Below, in pieces: positions 9,667 to 18,791 of a stretch of 64,000 nt of DNA. Source of the stretch: Anoplolepis gracilipes (taxonomy: Eukaryota; Arthropoda; Insecta; Hymenoptera; Formicidae); the NCBI RefSeq assembly GCF_047496725.1, contig NC_132979.1:12890501-12954500 (forward strand), read 5' to 3'. The translations under genes and the position numbers were made by a program. The notes below the pieces were generated by a model. The model saw nothing but the letters and a program-made list of their open reading frames with translations. It searched no databases and had not been told where the DNA came from. Numbering within the stretch: position 1 is the first letter of the stretch; every line of letters starts with the position of its first letter.

Positions 9667-12333
9667 CTATGGTGGTGGGGACATCCTCCGTTTCCTCATT
9701 CCCCTCCATTTCCTCCCCCCCTCTTTCAGCTGCTTGTTGGGGGGTGAGGAGCAGGAATTGTTGAGGTCTTTGGCTTTTTTCTCCAATTCTCCCTCTCTCT
9801 TCCTCTTCGGTTGCGACCTAGGGGTCGACGCGCCGCGGGGTGTGGGAGTTCCCGCATTCACTGTACTCTTTGCCGCGTCGTGTCCTTTTTCCCTTATAGA
9901 GGATCCTTTCCCCTTTATAGAGGAAGGTTTCCGGCCAGTGCTTTCCTCTACGGGCCTGCGTGTTTCCCCCCTAAGGGCCCCGGTAGTTCGCCCAGTTATG
10001 CGACCACCCTGCGCAATGGGGCAGGCCGCACTCCCCGCCCTATGTCTTGCCGGCTTCCCTCTATCCGCGCATATGGGACATCTAGGCGCCGCCCTGCAGT
10101 CCGCCGCTCGGTGTTCCTCCTCCCCGCATTGGAAGCAACCGAATCTTCGTTCCACGGTTGCCGTGCATTTCGACTGTACGTGTCCCCTACCCAGGCATTT
10201 AAAGCATTGGAGGGGCCTCTCTTCCAGCAATTCAACCCTGGCGTGGGCCCACCCAACCCTTATTCTGCCGGCTTTCGCCACCAGATTGGCGGCAGCTGCA
10301 GGGCATTTGGCCCACGCCGAGCCCATCCCATTGGGGGCTCTTCTTATCGCCCCCACTTTGATGTCCCCGTGGGCACATCCACCGACTTCCGCGATTGCGT
10401 CCCTTACCTCCGAGGCCTGGACTGCATCGTCCAGGTCCCGAAACAGGAGCTCCGCGGTCTTGATAGGGAGGGATACCCTAACTCCCTCCGCCCCCTCCAA
10501 TGCCTTTCTAAGTTTGGAGGCAAAAGCCATAGCCTTTTGGCTGGCTCCCTCACCTCCCACTTCATATATAATCGCCCCTGTAAGGTCCCTCCTGTTCCTG
10601 AGCTCCGTGATGTTGAGCTCAGTCAGGTCGATCTGACCCCTCGCACGGCGGACCATTTCGCTGTACTGTCCCTCCGGGCACGTAAAAACAACCGCCGCAG
10701 TGCGGGGGACCCTTATCGGCCTGGGGGCACCAGCTCTCTTCTTACCCCCATCAGGGGGTCCAGGTGGTGGTGGTCTCTTCTTCTCCCCCTTCTCCTTTCC
10801 CTTTACCTTGGCTGTCGGGGGTGCCGGGGATGCGGTCTCCTTCCCGCTCCTCAGCTTCCTTTTCTTTTCCAGTGCCGCCGCATATGTGAGTCGCTCCTTG
10901 TCGGCTGCCCGCGACGGTTTTGGGACGGGTCCTCCTCCGCCTTTAATTATGGCGGCTTTAATTCCCGCTCCTCTTTCTTTTTGCCCTCTGAAAGGGCCCT
11001 GATTTTCTCCCATAAAGGTCGATCCCGAGGCGAGGTTTTCGGCGTACCTAACCTCTACCATCGGGTCTCCCTCCTTGAGATACTTCCGCCCTTTGATAAC
11101 TTTAAGGGCCTCGGACACGACCTCCTCCACATTCCAGCCCACCTCGGGGTTGGCCCTGATTCTAATCTCTTCCTCCTCCATGAGCGAGAGGGAGATTGGC
11201 GGTTCTTTACCTTGGGGTTGCGGTACCTCCAATTTCCTTGCCGCCCCCTTTTTTCTGTTTTTTCTTTTATTTTTCCCTTCCCTTTTGTCAGGTCCCACCT
11301 TTCCTTTTATATTTAGGAACTTCCCTCCTTTGTATGATCCCGCGGGGGATGTGTTTGTCCCCATGGATTTAGGAACCACCGAATCGGTTTCTGGGGCCCC
11401 TTTCCCCAGGAGCGGTTCGGTCTCCATCTCTTCGCTGGAGCCTTCTTCCGCATAATTAATTACTCCCGTACCCTTTCTGCTCCTCGTACGAGGGGCAGGG
11501 GTAGGGGTACTTGGAGCCACCTCCAGGGAAGGTTCTTTCCTCCTGATAGGCGTTCCTTCTTCCACTCTTTTCCTTAGGAGTGCATTCTCCTCTTTAAGCG
11601 CGGTCTCTCTCCGCGTCAACTCCTCCATCTGGCGCTGAAGGGAACCGCTCGCTCCCTTCAGTTCTTCGACGTCCCTTCTCAGTTTGGTATTTTCCTCAAT
11701 GAGGGCCCCAAACTGAGCCTTACTCTTCTCCAATTGCCTCCTTACTTTATCGGAGGACATGCTTCCCCTACTGGCTAGGGTAACCGCCCCCGCAGAGGTC
11801 ACCAGCACGGCTTCCTTAAGAAGCCAGACGAGGTCTCCTTTGAGATTCTTGGAGACCTTCGCCACCTTCTCCACCGCCTGTGTTGCGGTGAGAATCTCTG
11901 CGCAGACATCAGCTGCCGGAGAATTTTTCAATTCCTCCTCAATTTCCTTTTGCGATTTTAGCTTTTTCCAGGCTTTATTCCTTTCCCCTGGTAGAGCAGA
12001 CCTGTCATAGACCCATTGGAACAGAGCCAGTTCTTCCTGAACCTGTTTGATCCGGTCCATAGTCTTTTTCACCTCATATTCGCCCGTGGTTATCGGACGA
12101 CCTTGTTTCCTCTTTTCAAAGAGGAAGGACCCGGTATCGCTCTGTGAGTTCGTCGAGCCGGCCGATTCCGAACCGTCAACGTCGGAATCATCCTCCACCT
12201 CGATAACCTCACCGGTCCTTTCTTTCTTGCTCTCGCTTCTCTCCTTTTTAAGCGGTCTCGCCCTCATCTTTCTCAAGACCGGGTCTAGAGTCGCTTTTTC
12301 CAGGTCGGTCAGTAACCTAGTTCCCCTGACCAC
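9667..12333 (-). CDS. element A ORF1: Gag-like RNA-binding protein with three zinc knuckles
   Basis: 888 codons open, starting MVRGTRLL. Residues 1-330 are rich in Lys, Glu and Leu with heptad-like stretches suggesting coiled coil; 330-540 is basic and proline rich. Around 545-700 a conserved domain begins VVFTCPEGQY, also present in element D. Residues about 710-771 hold three cysteine-rich knuckles: CFKC-X4-H-X4-C, CFQC-X4-H-X4-C and a longer CPIC...H-X5-C. Such proteins package element RNA and guide it to target chromatin. The frame ends at 9667, but another frame continues as SPSSLKGSEAGPSHNSNNK to a TAA at 9432-9434 that directly abuts the ORF2 ATG, so the natural C-terminus probably lies there and a frameshift separates the two. 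Confidence 0.85.
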   Translation of the reverse strand: MVRGTRLLTDLEKATLDPVLRKMRARPLKKERSESKKERTGEVIEVEDDSDVDGSESAGSTNSQSDTGSFLFEKRKQGRPITTGEYEVKKTMDRIKQVQEELALFQWVYDRSALPGERNKAWKKLKSQKEIEEELKNSPAADVCAEILTATQAVEKVAKVSKNLKGDLVWLLKEAVLVTSAGAVTLASRGSMSSDKVRRQLEKSKAQFGALIEENTKLRRDVEELKGASGSLQRQMEELTRRETALKEENALLRKRVEEGTPIRRKEPSLEVAPSTPTPAPRTRSRKGTGVINYAEEGSSEEMETEPLLGKGAPETDSVVPKSMGTNTSPAGSYKGGKFLNIKGKVGPDKREGKNKRKNRKKGAARKLEVPQPQGKEPPISLSLMEEEEIRIRANPEVGWNVEEVVSEALKVIKGRKYLKEGDPMVEVRYAENLASGSTFMGENQGPFRGQKERGAGIKAAIIKGGGGPVPKPSRAADKERLTYAAALEKKRKLRSGKETASPAPPTAKVKGKEKGEKKRPPPPGPPDGGKKRAGAPRPIRVPRTAAVVFTCPEGQYSEMVRRARGQIDLTELNITELRNRRDLTGAIIYEVGGEGASQKAMAFASKLRKALEGAEGVRVSLPIKTAELLFRDLDDAVQASEVRDAIAEVGGCAHGDIKVGAIRRAPNGMGSAWAKCPAAAANLVAKAGRIRVGWAHARVELLEERPLQCFKCLGRGHVQSKCTATVERRFGCFQCGEEEHRAADCRAAPRCPICADRGKPARHRAGSAACPIAQGGRITGRTTGALRGETRRPVEESTGRKPSSIKGKGSSIREKGHDAAKSTVNAGTPTPRGASTPRSQPKRKREGELEKKAKDLNNSCSSPPNKQLKEGGRKWRGMRKRRMSPPP

Positions 12334-13556
12334 AGGACACTAGCGGTCGCCCCGACCGAGGCTCTCCTTCCTTTTCTTCCCGCGAGACTCGCAGTGTTTC
12401 TCTTTACGCCCGTCTCCATATTTGTTTTTGATAATGACTTCATTTCTTCGTTAATTCCCGCTCCCCGCTGCGGCTCCGTCACCCAGGGTGTACCCTCACC
12501 TGCCGCAGAGTGTCCCGAAACATGACCGGCAACACTCCACGACAGGGCCCCAAGTTCCCCCGGGGGGGTGACATACAACACGGGCCGGGGGACATACATC
12601 CCCGGCACTGGTCCCCGGCCTCTTACTCACCCATGGAGGTTTTGACGCCTCCATGGGCTTTCGGGAGTTCCCGGCCTCCGACCTCCGGGATACCGCAGCG
12701 GGTGGTGCCACCCGGGGGGCCCCATGGACGGTTGGGACTGGGTCGCCGCTCCCCGGCCCAGTCTTACCCGTCATGGCGACCAGCTTGCACGCGTCCTTGA
12801 CGGAAGTTACCTCCCGCCAAAGGGCCCCGACGATGCACCGCTTCGGAAGGGAAACGGTCGCGATGCACCGTCGGGCTCCATCCCGCCGTCGAACCCTGCC
12901 TCGGAATACGTCCGAGCGGCTCCGACGGCCGGGCCGACCCGGCGCCGTTGGGCTATGCCCGTGCGGCCCGCGCCGGCCTTCCTCCGCCTCCCCGACCCCG
13001 TCCTCGGAAAACGTTCGAGCGGCTCGGAAGAGGCCCGGCCCGATGGGTCCGGGAGTTCCGGAGATCCATCGGCCCGTCCGCTCTCCTCGCGGCGCGCACT
13101 CAGGGGTAGAACCCACTGAGCCGCCTGCACGCGAGATGGAGCCCCACGATTGTGGGACGCCAGCCCATACCAGCACCCACATCCCCCCGAGGGACGCCGC
13201 ACGGCGGGAACACCCACACGCGCGGAAACCCTTATGTGCCAGGAGCACCCAGCAGTGTGTCACGGGCGAGGAGCAGTCCTCCCCCAACGGTGCCGTACCA
13301 CCGGGCGATTGCACTTAGGGCCGCCTACCCCTACCAGCGATTGGGTTCGCGCTTTAAACCACCCCCAAGGGGGTGGGCGCAGTCCTTAAGGGAATCGCTG
13401 GGCTCCCCTTGTACCCTTACTAAGGGTACGGTGCGCTCTTAGTTCCCCTTCCACCTCGGAAGTTATCCCAACTTGGCCGGAGCCGTGTGGGTGTTCCATG
13501 GGGTTTCAGGGTTAAGCCTTCTCACCACGACAAGGTGGCGCACGACGAGGAGGAAC
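12334..13556 (-). other. element A 5' UTR, GC-rich
   Basis: 1.2 kb without a convincing gene. It holds a diverged internal duplication with a period of about 104 bases: CCTCGGAATACGTCCGAGCG at 12899 and CCTCGGAAAACGTTCGAGCG at 13002. Near the 5' end (about 13520-13540) is a hairpin with arms CACCTTG and CACGACAAGGTG-like pairing that element B shares. Confidence 0.6.
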
Positions 13557-13567
13557 TTAACCTAACC
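13557..13567 (-). repeat. short TTAGG tract between elements A and C
   Basis: Two CCTAA units plus a partial one (TTAACCTAACC on plus), lying between the 5' end of A and the 18-base poly(T) tail of C. Confidence 0.9.
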
Positions 13568-13591
13568 TTTTTTTTTTTTTTTTTTCGTCTG

Positions 13592-13635
13592 AAAATGCGT
13601 TACGCATCCCCCGAGAGGCGGGAACTCCCCGGGGG
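13592..13635 (-). other. element C 3' terminal hairpins
   Basis: ATGCG-TTA-CGCAT at about 13595-13607 followed by CCCCC (13608-13612) pairing with GGGGG (13631-13635). The counterpart of the hairpin pair at 5777-5818 in element A. Confidence 0.6.
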
Positions 13636-13790
13636 TATGTGGTACTTCCCCTATTTAACGGGGTATACCCGCTAAAACCAGACGGTGGTCCTCTCGGCGG
13701 TTGGCGGGTGGGCTCTGGTGTCGCGTTAGCATTCAACCAGGACCCACCCCCGCCTTTCTCCCCCAGATGGTCGGAAGAGATTCCTGCCTT

Positions 13791-14303
13791 TTAATGCGTC
13801 ACTGAGAGAAACTTCAGTGACGCATTAACGGCGGCGTTGCGGGACCACCACGCAACCCCGCCGCCTTCCCTGGGGCCAAGGTGCAATGGGGAGTGGGTGT
13901 TCCCGCACCCACTTCCCCTTGACCCCTGGGAGAGGTGAGAATATGACTCTCACCGCCCCCGCTAATGGCCTGATTGAAAGCCGTTTTGGGGCGAGGAGGG
14001 TAAAAGACCCCCCGAGTTCACTGCCCCGTGGGGGAGAGGGGAAAAGACTATGTCTTACCCCTTCCTACTCCCCCACTTGACCGTCATCCCCCTTTATTGG
14101 GGGATGACAGAGGGAGAGGTGTGTTCCACCTCCCCCTATTCTCCGCTCGAGGGGGGACGGAACATAGTTCTCCCCACCCAGAGTATGACCGTCGTCGACC
14201 CCCAGGTCCCCACATAAGGGGCACCTGGGGGCCGATCTGCATCCCACCATGGAGTGGTGTTACAGGTGTACCACACCGGTTAACAGGTGTAACACCTGTT
14301 ACC
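13791..14303. repeat. cluster of six inverted repeats (hairpins) in element C
   Basis: (1) 13791-13828: perfect 15-bp arms TTAATGCGTCACTGA with an 8-base loop. (2) 13830-13865: GGCGGCG-TTGCG against CGCAA-CCC-CGCCGCC. (3) 13888-13918: GGGGAGTGGGTG against CACCCACTTCCCC, one bulge. (4) 13935-13953: GTGAGA/TCTCAC. (5) 14083-14108: perfect 10-bp arms GTCATCCCCC with loop TTTATT. (6) 14278-14303: AACAGGTG/CACCTGTT with extended arms. Six in about 510 bases is far more than expected by chance. Confidence 0.8.
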
Positions 14304-14693
14304 ACGGTCCACTCCAGAGCGGCAGGAGGTGCTCAGATGCTCCATTGTGAGGCACCTGAAACATCTCAGAGGGCTGTCTTGTAGATCTTTTTTGATCTTA
14401 TCGCCACCCCCTCTCCTCTCCTTCCCATCTTTTCCGCCCTCAGTGTTACTGGGTCGGACCTCTCCGTTACCCTTCCCCGACTTCCTTTTTTTCTTTACCT
14501 CTCTCCACTCCTGCTCCTGTCCCTTTTTCTCCTTTGTCTCCCTTTTCTCTCCCACCTTGGGAACCCTATTGGGATCTTTCTCTCCAGTGTAACTCGGCTT
14601 CTCATGGAGAGCCCGAGCCACTTCCTCTCTAATAAGGATGCGAATTGCATCCTGGTCGGGAAAGGGTGTGGGCGGGGGTGCAACTGTTTGCAC
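14280..14693 (-). pseudogene. element C Gag-like fragment ending in a zinc knuckle
   Basis: 137 codons. Lys/Glu-rich with a basic middle, then CFRC-X4-H-X4-C matching the first Gag zinc knuckle of element A (CFKC-X4-H-X4-C). A second knuckle starts as CYTC and is cut by TAA at 14280-14282, which lies inside hairpin 6. The N-terminal two thirds of a normal ORF1 are missing. Confidence 0.7.
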
Positions 14694-14703
14694 CGGGGGG
14701 AGG

Positions 14704-14723
14704 AACCTAACCTAACCTAACCT
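14704..14723 (-). repeat. TTAGG tract at the 5' side of element C
   Basis: About four CCTAA units on the plus strand. Beyond it lies non-telomeric sequence (TCGCGAATCGC), so the TTAGG here is interstitial. Confidence 0.93.
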
Positions 14724-14726
14724 CGC

Positions 14727-15560
14727 GAATCGCTTTCACAGCATCATTTACATTAATAATATTGTTACGTTGCAAAACGTTACAAAATTGTTTAAACTTT
14801 TTATTCACGAGATGTGTATTTTGACACAACCATGAATGCATATGATCGATATAATTTTCAAAATTGAATAAATGTAATAATGTTTAAGGTTGCATATACA
14901 AAGACTTATTAGATAATGTTAATTTAACAATCCTCGATCCGTTTAATTTAATCATTTGGATAGATAGATCGCAGATCTATAATGGCTGACTTTCAGTCAA
15001 TTGTACATATCGTTCAATGTCTGTACGTTTCTGCATCAATAAGTGCCAGAGTACGATAGGCAATACTACTCGATTGCCTCGGTTATCACCAAGTATCAAT
15101 TCCACATAAGACATAGCTCCAACGCTTATTCCAATCTCCAAATATTTGTAAGATGTCGGGGTTAAGGTATAACCAAGTATGCAAACCGCACGATGAGATG
15201 AAACGCTATATAAAATATTAAAATATATATTAAAAAATAATATTTAGAAAATAAATAAAACTTACATTTTTTTATTAAATTTCACCGTTCTCAATCGGAA
15301 TGTAAAAATTCATCTTGTTGGTTTCTTTTGTGGAGCACATTTTTTAGCACAACCTTATGTACGGACAACTGATGCGATACTAAACTATTCAAAGTACTGC
15401 GAGCAATTTGTAATATCGCAAACCGTAATGAGGAGGGGAGTATTTCTGGCGTAATTTTGCAAGCGTCAATGTAAGGCTGCTAAAAATTATTAAAAATCGC
15501 GTCCCCACGTGCTTTCTCGAGCGCCGTAAGTGGTTGTCGTACGATGAAATCGATACAAAT
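14727..15560 (-). pseudogene. decayed coding remnant of an unrecognised nuclear gene
   Basis: The minus strand holds several consecutive stretches of protein-like reading frame. 15291-15479 is open for 63 codons (QPYIDACKITPEIL...) and is preceded in the same frame, across a TAG at 15480-15482, by PLTALEKARGDAIFNNF. 14980-15205 is open (SYKYLEIGISVGAMSYVEL...) and continues in frame across TAG (14977-14979) and TAA (14884-14886) up to the TTAGG tract. Between the two lies 15206-15265, which has GTAAGT at its 5' end and TTTATATAG at its 3' end, like a 60-base insect intron. A frame change occurs near 15293-15310. The composition is clearly coding, but I do not recognise the family. Stops and the element C insertion at its end mean it is dead. 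Confidence 0.5.
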
Positions 15561-15722
15561 ATTCGGTTACAAATCTATACGACAAAGCGTGAGATAAAAT
15601 TTTTGCTAAATGAAAACATATACGCCGACAGTACGGATGTTTGCGCTGAAGAATAACGTTTCGCACAGTGGGTGGGTATTATCATGTATATTTGACTATA
15701 AATATAAATAATAAATATGTTA
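15561..15722. other. unassigned AT-rich nuclear sequence
   Basis: No gene, repeat or RNA recognised. Short frames on the minus strand (to 15808) lack any feature that would support them. Confidence 0.4.
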
Positions 15723-16345
15723 CGTTCTGTCGGCTCCACGTTTCCCCCCCCCCCCTCCACGAAATAAACAATAATCGTCCGATCGGTCACAAAAAACGGG
15801 TCGCGCAATAGAAGAGAACCATTACCATTAAATAATGTTTAGACCCATTAAAAACGATATCTAAACAAATACCGGAAGAGATCAATAACGAAATCCTCTA
15901 AACAACGAAACAGACAAACACAGCTGCATAATCTTAAGAAAGAAACAAATAATGCCGCTACGCACTGTCGGCTTCACGTTTTTCCTCCCGAAAATGAAGC
16001 AATAATCGCCCGACTAATCATAAAAAGGATCGCGCGACGAAAAATATTTTAAAACATTATTTAAAAACGATGTCAAAAGAAACGACCGAAAAGGACCGAT
16101 AGTGAGATCCTCTAAATGAATAAATCGACAAATACAGCTGCATAATCTTAAGAAAGAAACAAATAACGCCGCTACGCACTGTCGGCTCCACGTCTTTACC
16201 TCCTATAAAGATAAAGCAATAATTGCCCGACCAGTCATAAGAGGGCCGCGGAACGAAAAAAATGTTTTAAACATTGAAATCGATGTTCAAAGAAATGACC
16301 GAAAAGGATCGATAGAGAGATCCCCTAAATAAATAAATGGAGAGC
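15723..16345 (+). repeat. about 215-240-bp tandem repeat, three units, upstream of element D ORF1
   Basis: Units begin with CTGTCGGCTCCACG-like sequence at about 15723, 15961 and 16175. Each continues through AATAATCG.CCGA, a GATCG/GCGCG word, AAACGAT, then GAGATC and CTCTAAA. Units 1 and 2 end with the same ACAGCTGCATAATCTTAAGA word. The third is partial. They lie just before the ATG at 16374, so they probably form a repeated 5' promoter/UTR. Confidence 0.8.
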
Positions 16346-16373
16346 TGCAAGGGGAAAGTGGGATTATTTTCAA

Positions 16374-18791
16374 ATGGACCCATCAATAAATAATATTATA
16401 AATAAAAAAAATAATAACAACGAGGAGGGAAAAAACGCTGGGGAAAGAATCTGGTCGCGGTCCACCTGTCCGTTGCGTTCGGGCGATATATCCGAAGATT
16501 CCTCTTCGGTTAGGATGACGCTTAGGCCAACGCGTCCACGTCAGGTTCCCTACAGGAGCAGTGCGAGGTTAGCCTCTGCAACAAACAGAGAACACGTGGT
16601 TAGGATGGAGAAGTTGCGCATCACTAGGATTGAAGATGTTAACTTCCAACTCCCCCTCACCCGTCGGAAGGAAACCGAAGGGACGATGGAGAACCCACTT
16701 CCAAGCACGAGTGGGATGAGGCATGACCCCCCTCCATCCCCGTTGATGAGTGCGAAGGACAACGAGGTCAGGCCAGCTGCGGAAGATTTTTCTGCACGTG
16801 TGCTGGGATACAACCATTCCTGGCTCAAGAAGGAGAGGACTTCCGCTCATGATGAGAATATGGAGGCAGACTCCATAGATGGCGAGGAGATCCGCGATAA
16901 GATCGCAGAGGAGAATGACAATATTTCTGTCACCAGTTCGGTGGCAGAAAATATAGTCGAGGAGCAAAAGGAGAAACGGGGCAAAGGCCATCAACCGGTC
17001 ATCGGCAAACATGTCGGAAGGCGCCAAAAAAAGAAGGAAGCTCAAAGACGCAGAAAAGAAGAGAAGAGAGATAGAAGGGCGGCAGAGTCGCTGCTTCCGG
17101 ATCCTTCTAAATCAGCGAGGTGGAAACGTCTCCTCAACGATGAAAAGGAGATGGAAGAGTTGCTCTTGCTGGAATCCACCGAGGTAATTGCGGCGCAACT
17201 CATGGAGCATTCCACCATCCTATATAAGGTGGCGGACTGCTCCAACGGAATGAAAGGGTTTCTGGTCAGGAAGGTCAAAGACACTGTAGTCCTGCTGAGA
17301 GCAGCTACAACAGTTATGGCCAGACAAATCAGGGAGGGAGAGAACCCTGAGCTTAAAGAATTCCGTAAGGAACTGACAAAGCTCCGGGAGGAAAATGCGG
17401 AGTTGAAAAGGGAGGTGCGAACTAGAAAGCTCCTCTTCCTCCCCTTGTATTTTTACCCGCCCCATACTCTTCCTCATCTAGGGACATTACCCAAGAACAC
17501 AAGAAGGAAGAGGCTGGTGGTGAGGTCGGATGAGGAGGATTATCGGAATCCCACCTCTCCTTGTTTAGCGGGAGGGACTGCCCCCTCTCCCCTTCCTATA
17601 CAGGGGGAAAAGGATATAAGGGAGGATATGAAGATGGACACAGCAGTCCCCCCGGCAAGGACAGGTCCCGTAAGACAGGCGGGATCGACGATCAAAGGGG
17701 TACCGCGGCCATCGAAGGCCTTCCCTCCGAATCTGCCCGAGGAGCTGAGGGCAAAATATAATGAGCTGATGGACCAAAAGGATGCAGTTCTAGCACTCCT
17801 GGATCCCATCGCGAAGCAGATGGAGACGCTAAGGCTCTCTGGAGCGGTGGTTGCTCCAAAAAAGCTTGTTCCGGCTCCGCTTCCTGTCCCGTCTACCGCT
17901 GGAGAGGAGGCTAAGGCCTCTAATCCCCGGGGAAGACAAGAGCAGAATCACGTGGGACCCGCTCCCACGGCCCCTGACGCAAAAACGGAGGGACCGCGAG
18001 AGGGTGGAAAGAGGAGGAGGAAAGGGGAAAAGGCCCGCGGAGGGCAAGATCCACTGAAAGCGGGACCCCAGCCGCCTCCCAAAAAAAAAGGAAAAGCTGC
18101 CTTCTCCAAACCCAAAAGGGGCCGACAAGGCCCTGTCGAAGGGCAGACACAAGCCCTCAAGGGTAAGGCGAAACCCACCGAAAAGACAACACTTTCGCCT
18201 CCCCCGCTCACAGGGAAAAAGGAGACATGGTCGGAGGTGGTAGAGCGTAAAGCTCGCAAAAAAACCACCAAAAAAGGTGACAATCGGGCTCCGGCAACCA
18301 CGAATGTTAAGGCGAAGGCAAAGGAGCCAGGCAATAAACCACAGGGCCCTCAACCTAAGCCTGCGACGTCCAATCCTCCCTCCCAACCAAAAAAGAGGGG
18401 AGGGAAAATGGACGTAGGAGAGTCCCCCGTACAACTGCGATGGTGCTTACATGCCCATCCGGCCAATACAAGGAGAATCTGAGACTGGCGATGGACAGTA
18501 TAGATCTCGCCAGTCTCGAAATTAATGGCCTGAAGGCCAGAAAGGCAGTTACCGGTGTCCAACTATTTGAGGTTGGGGGTCCGGACAACAAAAAAAAGGC
18601 GGATGCGTTGGCGAGCCGAATGCGAGAGGTCCTCGCGGATAAAGAGGGGGTGATAAGAGGGGGAACCCCTCGAGCAGAGGGTACCAAGGAAAGGCTCTAA
18701 AAAAAAGCCCGAGGATACCCCTCTGCCGAAAGATGATGGGGAGGGTACGCAGATAGAGGCAAAGCCGGAGGAGCTTGATCACCCAAAATAA
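16374..18791 (+). pseudogene. element D ORF1: Gag-like protein, frameshifted and lacking zinc knuckles
   Basis: Open from ATG 16374 for 702 codons to 18482, with acidic and basic low-complexity stretches and a likely coiled coil around residues 225-360. Near 18430-18440 the frame changes: the conserved domain that follows TCPSGQY (TCPEGQY in element A) is read in another frame (18440-18700), then a third frame ends DHPK-TAA at 18789-18791. Between GVIRGGTPRAEG and DHPK the whole region that in element A encodes three zinc knuckles is absent. The TAA directly abuts the ORF2 ATG. Confidence 0.8.

Larger units (their letters stand above)
5749..13556 (-). mobile_element. element A: near full-length R1-clade (TRAS/SART-like) non-LTR retrotransposon
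   Basis: Sense strand is minus. Order: TTAGG tract (13557-13567), 5' UTR, Gag-like ORF1, ORF2 with endonuclease and reverse transcriptase, 3' UTR with terminal hairpins, a poly(A) tail of 15 (poly T at 5749-5763), then seven TTAGG units. About 7.8 kb, the size usual for TRAS and SART elements, which insert site-specifically into TTAGG repeats of insects. TTAGG sequence on both sides and the R1-type ORF2 support that placement. Which of the two families it belongs to cannot be settled by eye. Frameshifts and stops mean this copy is not intact. Confidence 0.85.
13568..14703 (-). mobile_element. element C: 1.1-kb TTAGG-flanked element without reverse transcriptase
   Basis: Minus-sense element bounded by TTAGG tracts on both sides, with a poly(A) of 18 (poly T 13568-13585) and a 3' terminal hairpin like that of element A. 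It carries only a short Gag-like frame ending inside its zinc knuckles, followed by about 700 bases of hairpin-rich non-coding sequence. ORF2 is absent. It may be an internally deleted copy mobilised by an autonomous relative, or a 5'-truncated fragment whose ORF2 was lost secondarily. Confidence 0.65.

Noticed and set aside
9407..11316. Long plus-strand ORFs of 409 and 501 codons
   Set aside because: They are antisense to the Gag-like ORF1 of element A, which has zinc knuckles and a conserved counterpart in element D.
15575..15808. 77-codon minus-strand ORF as a gene
   Set aside because: It overlaps the first 5' monomer of element D and contains a run of glycines from a poly-C tract; no supporting feature.
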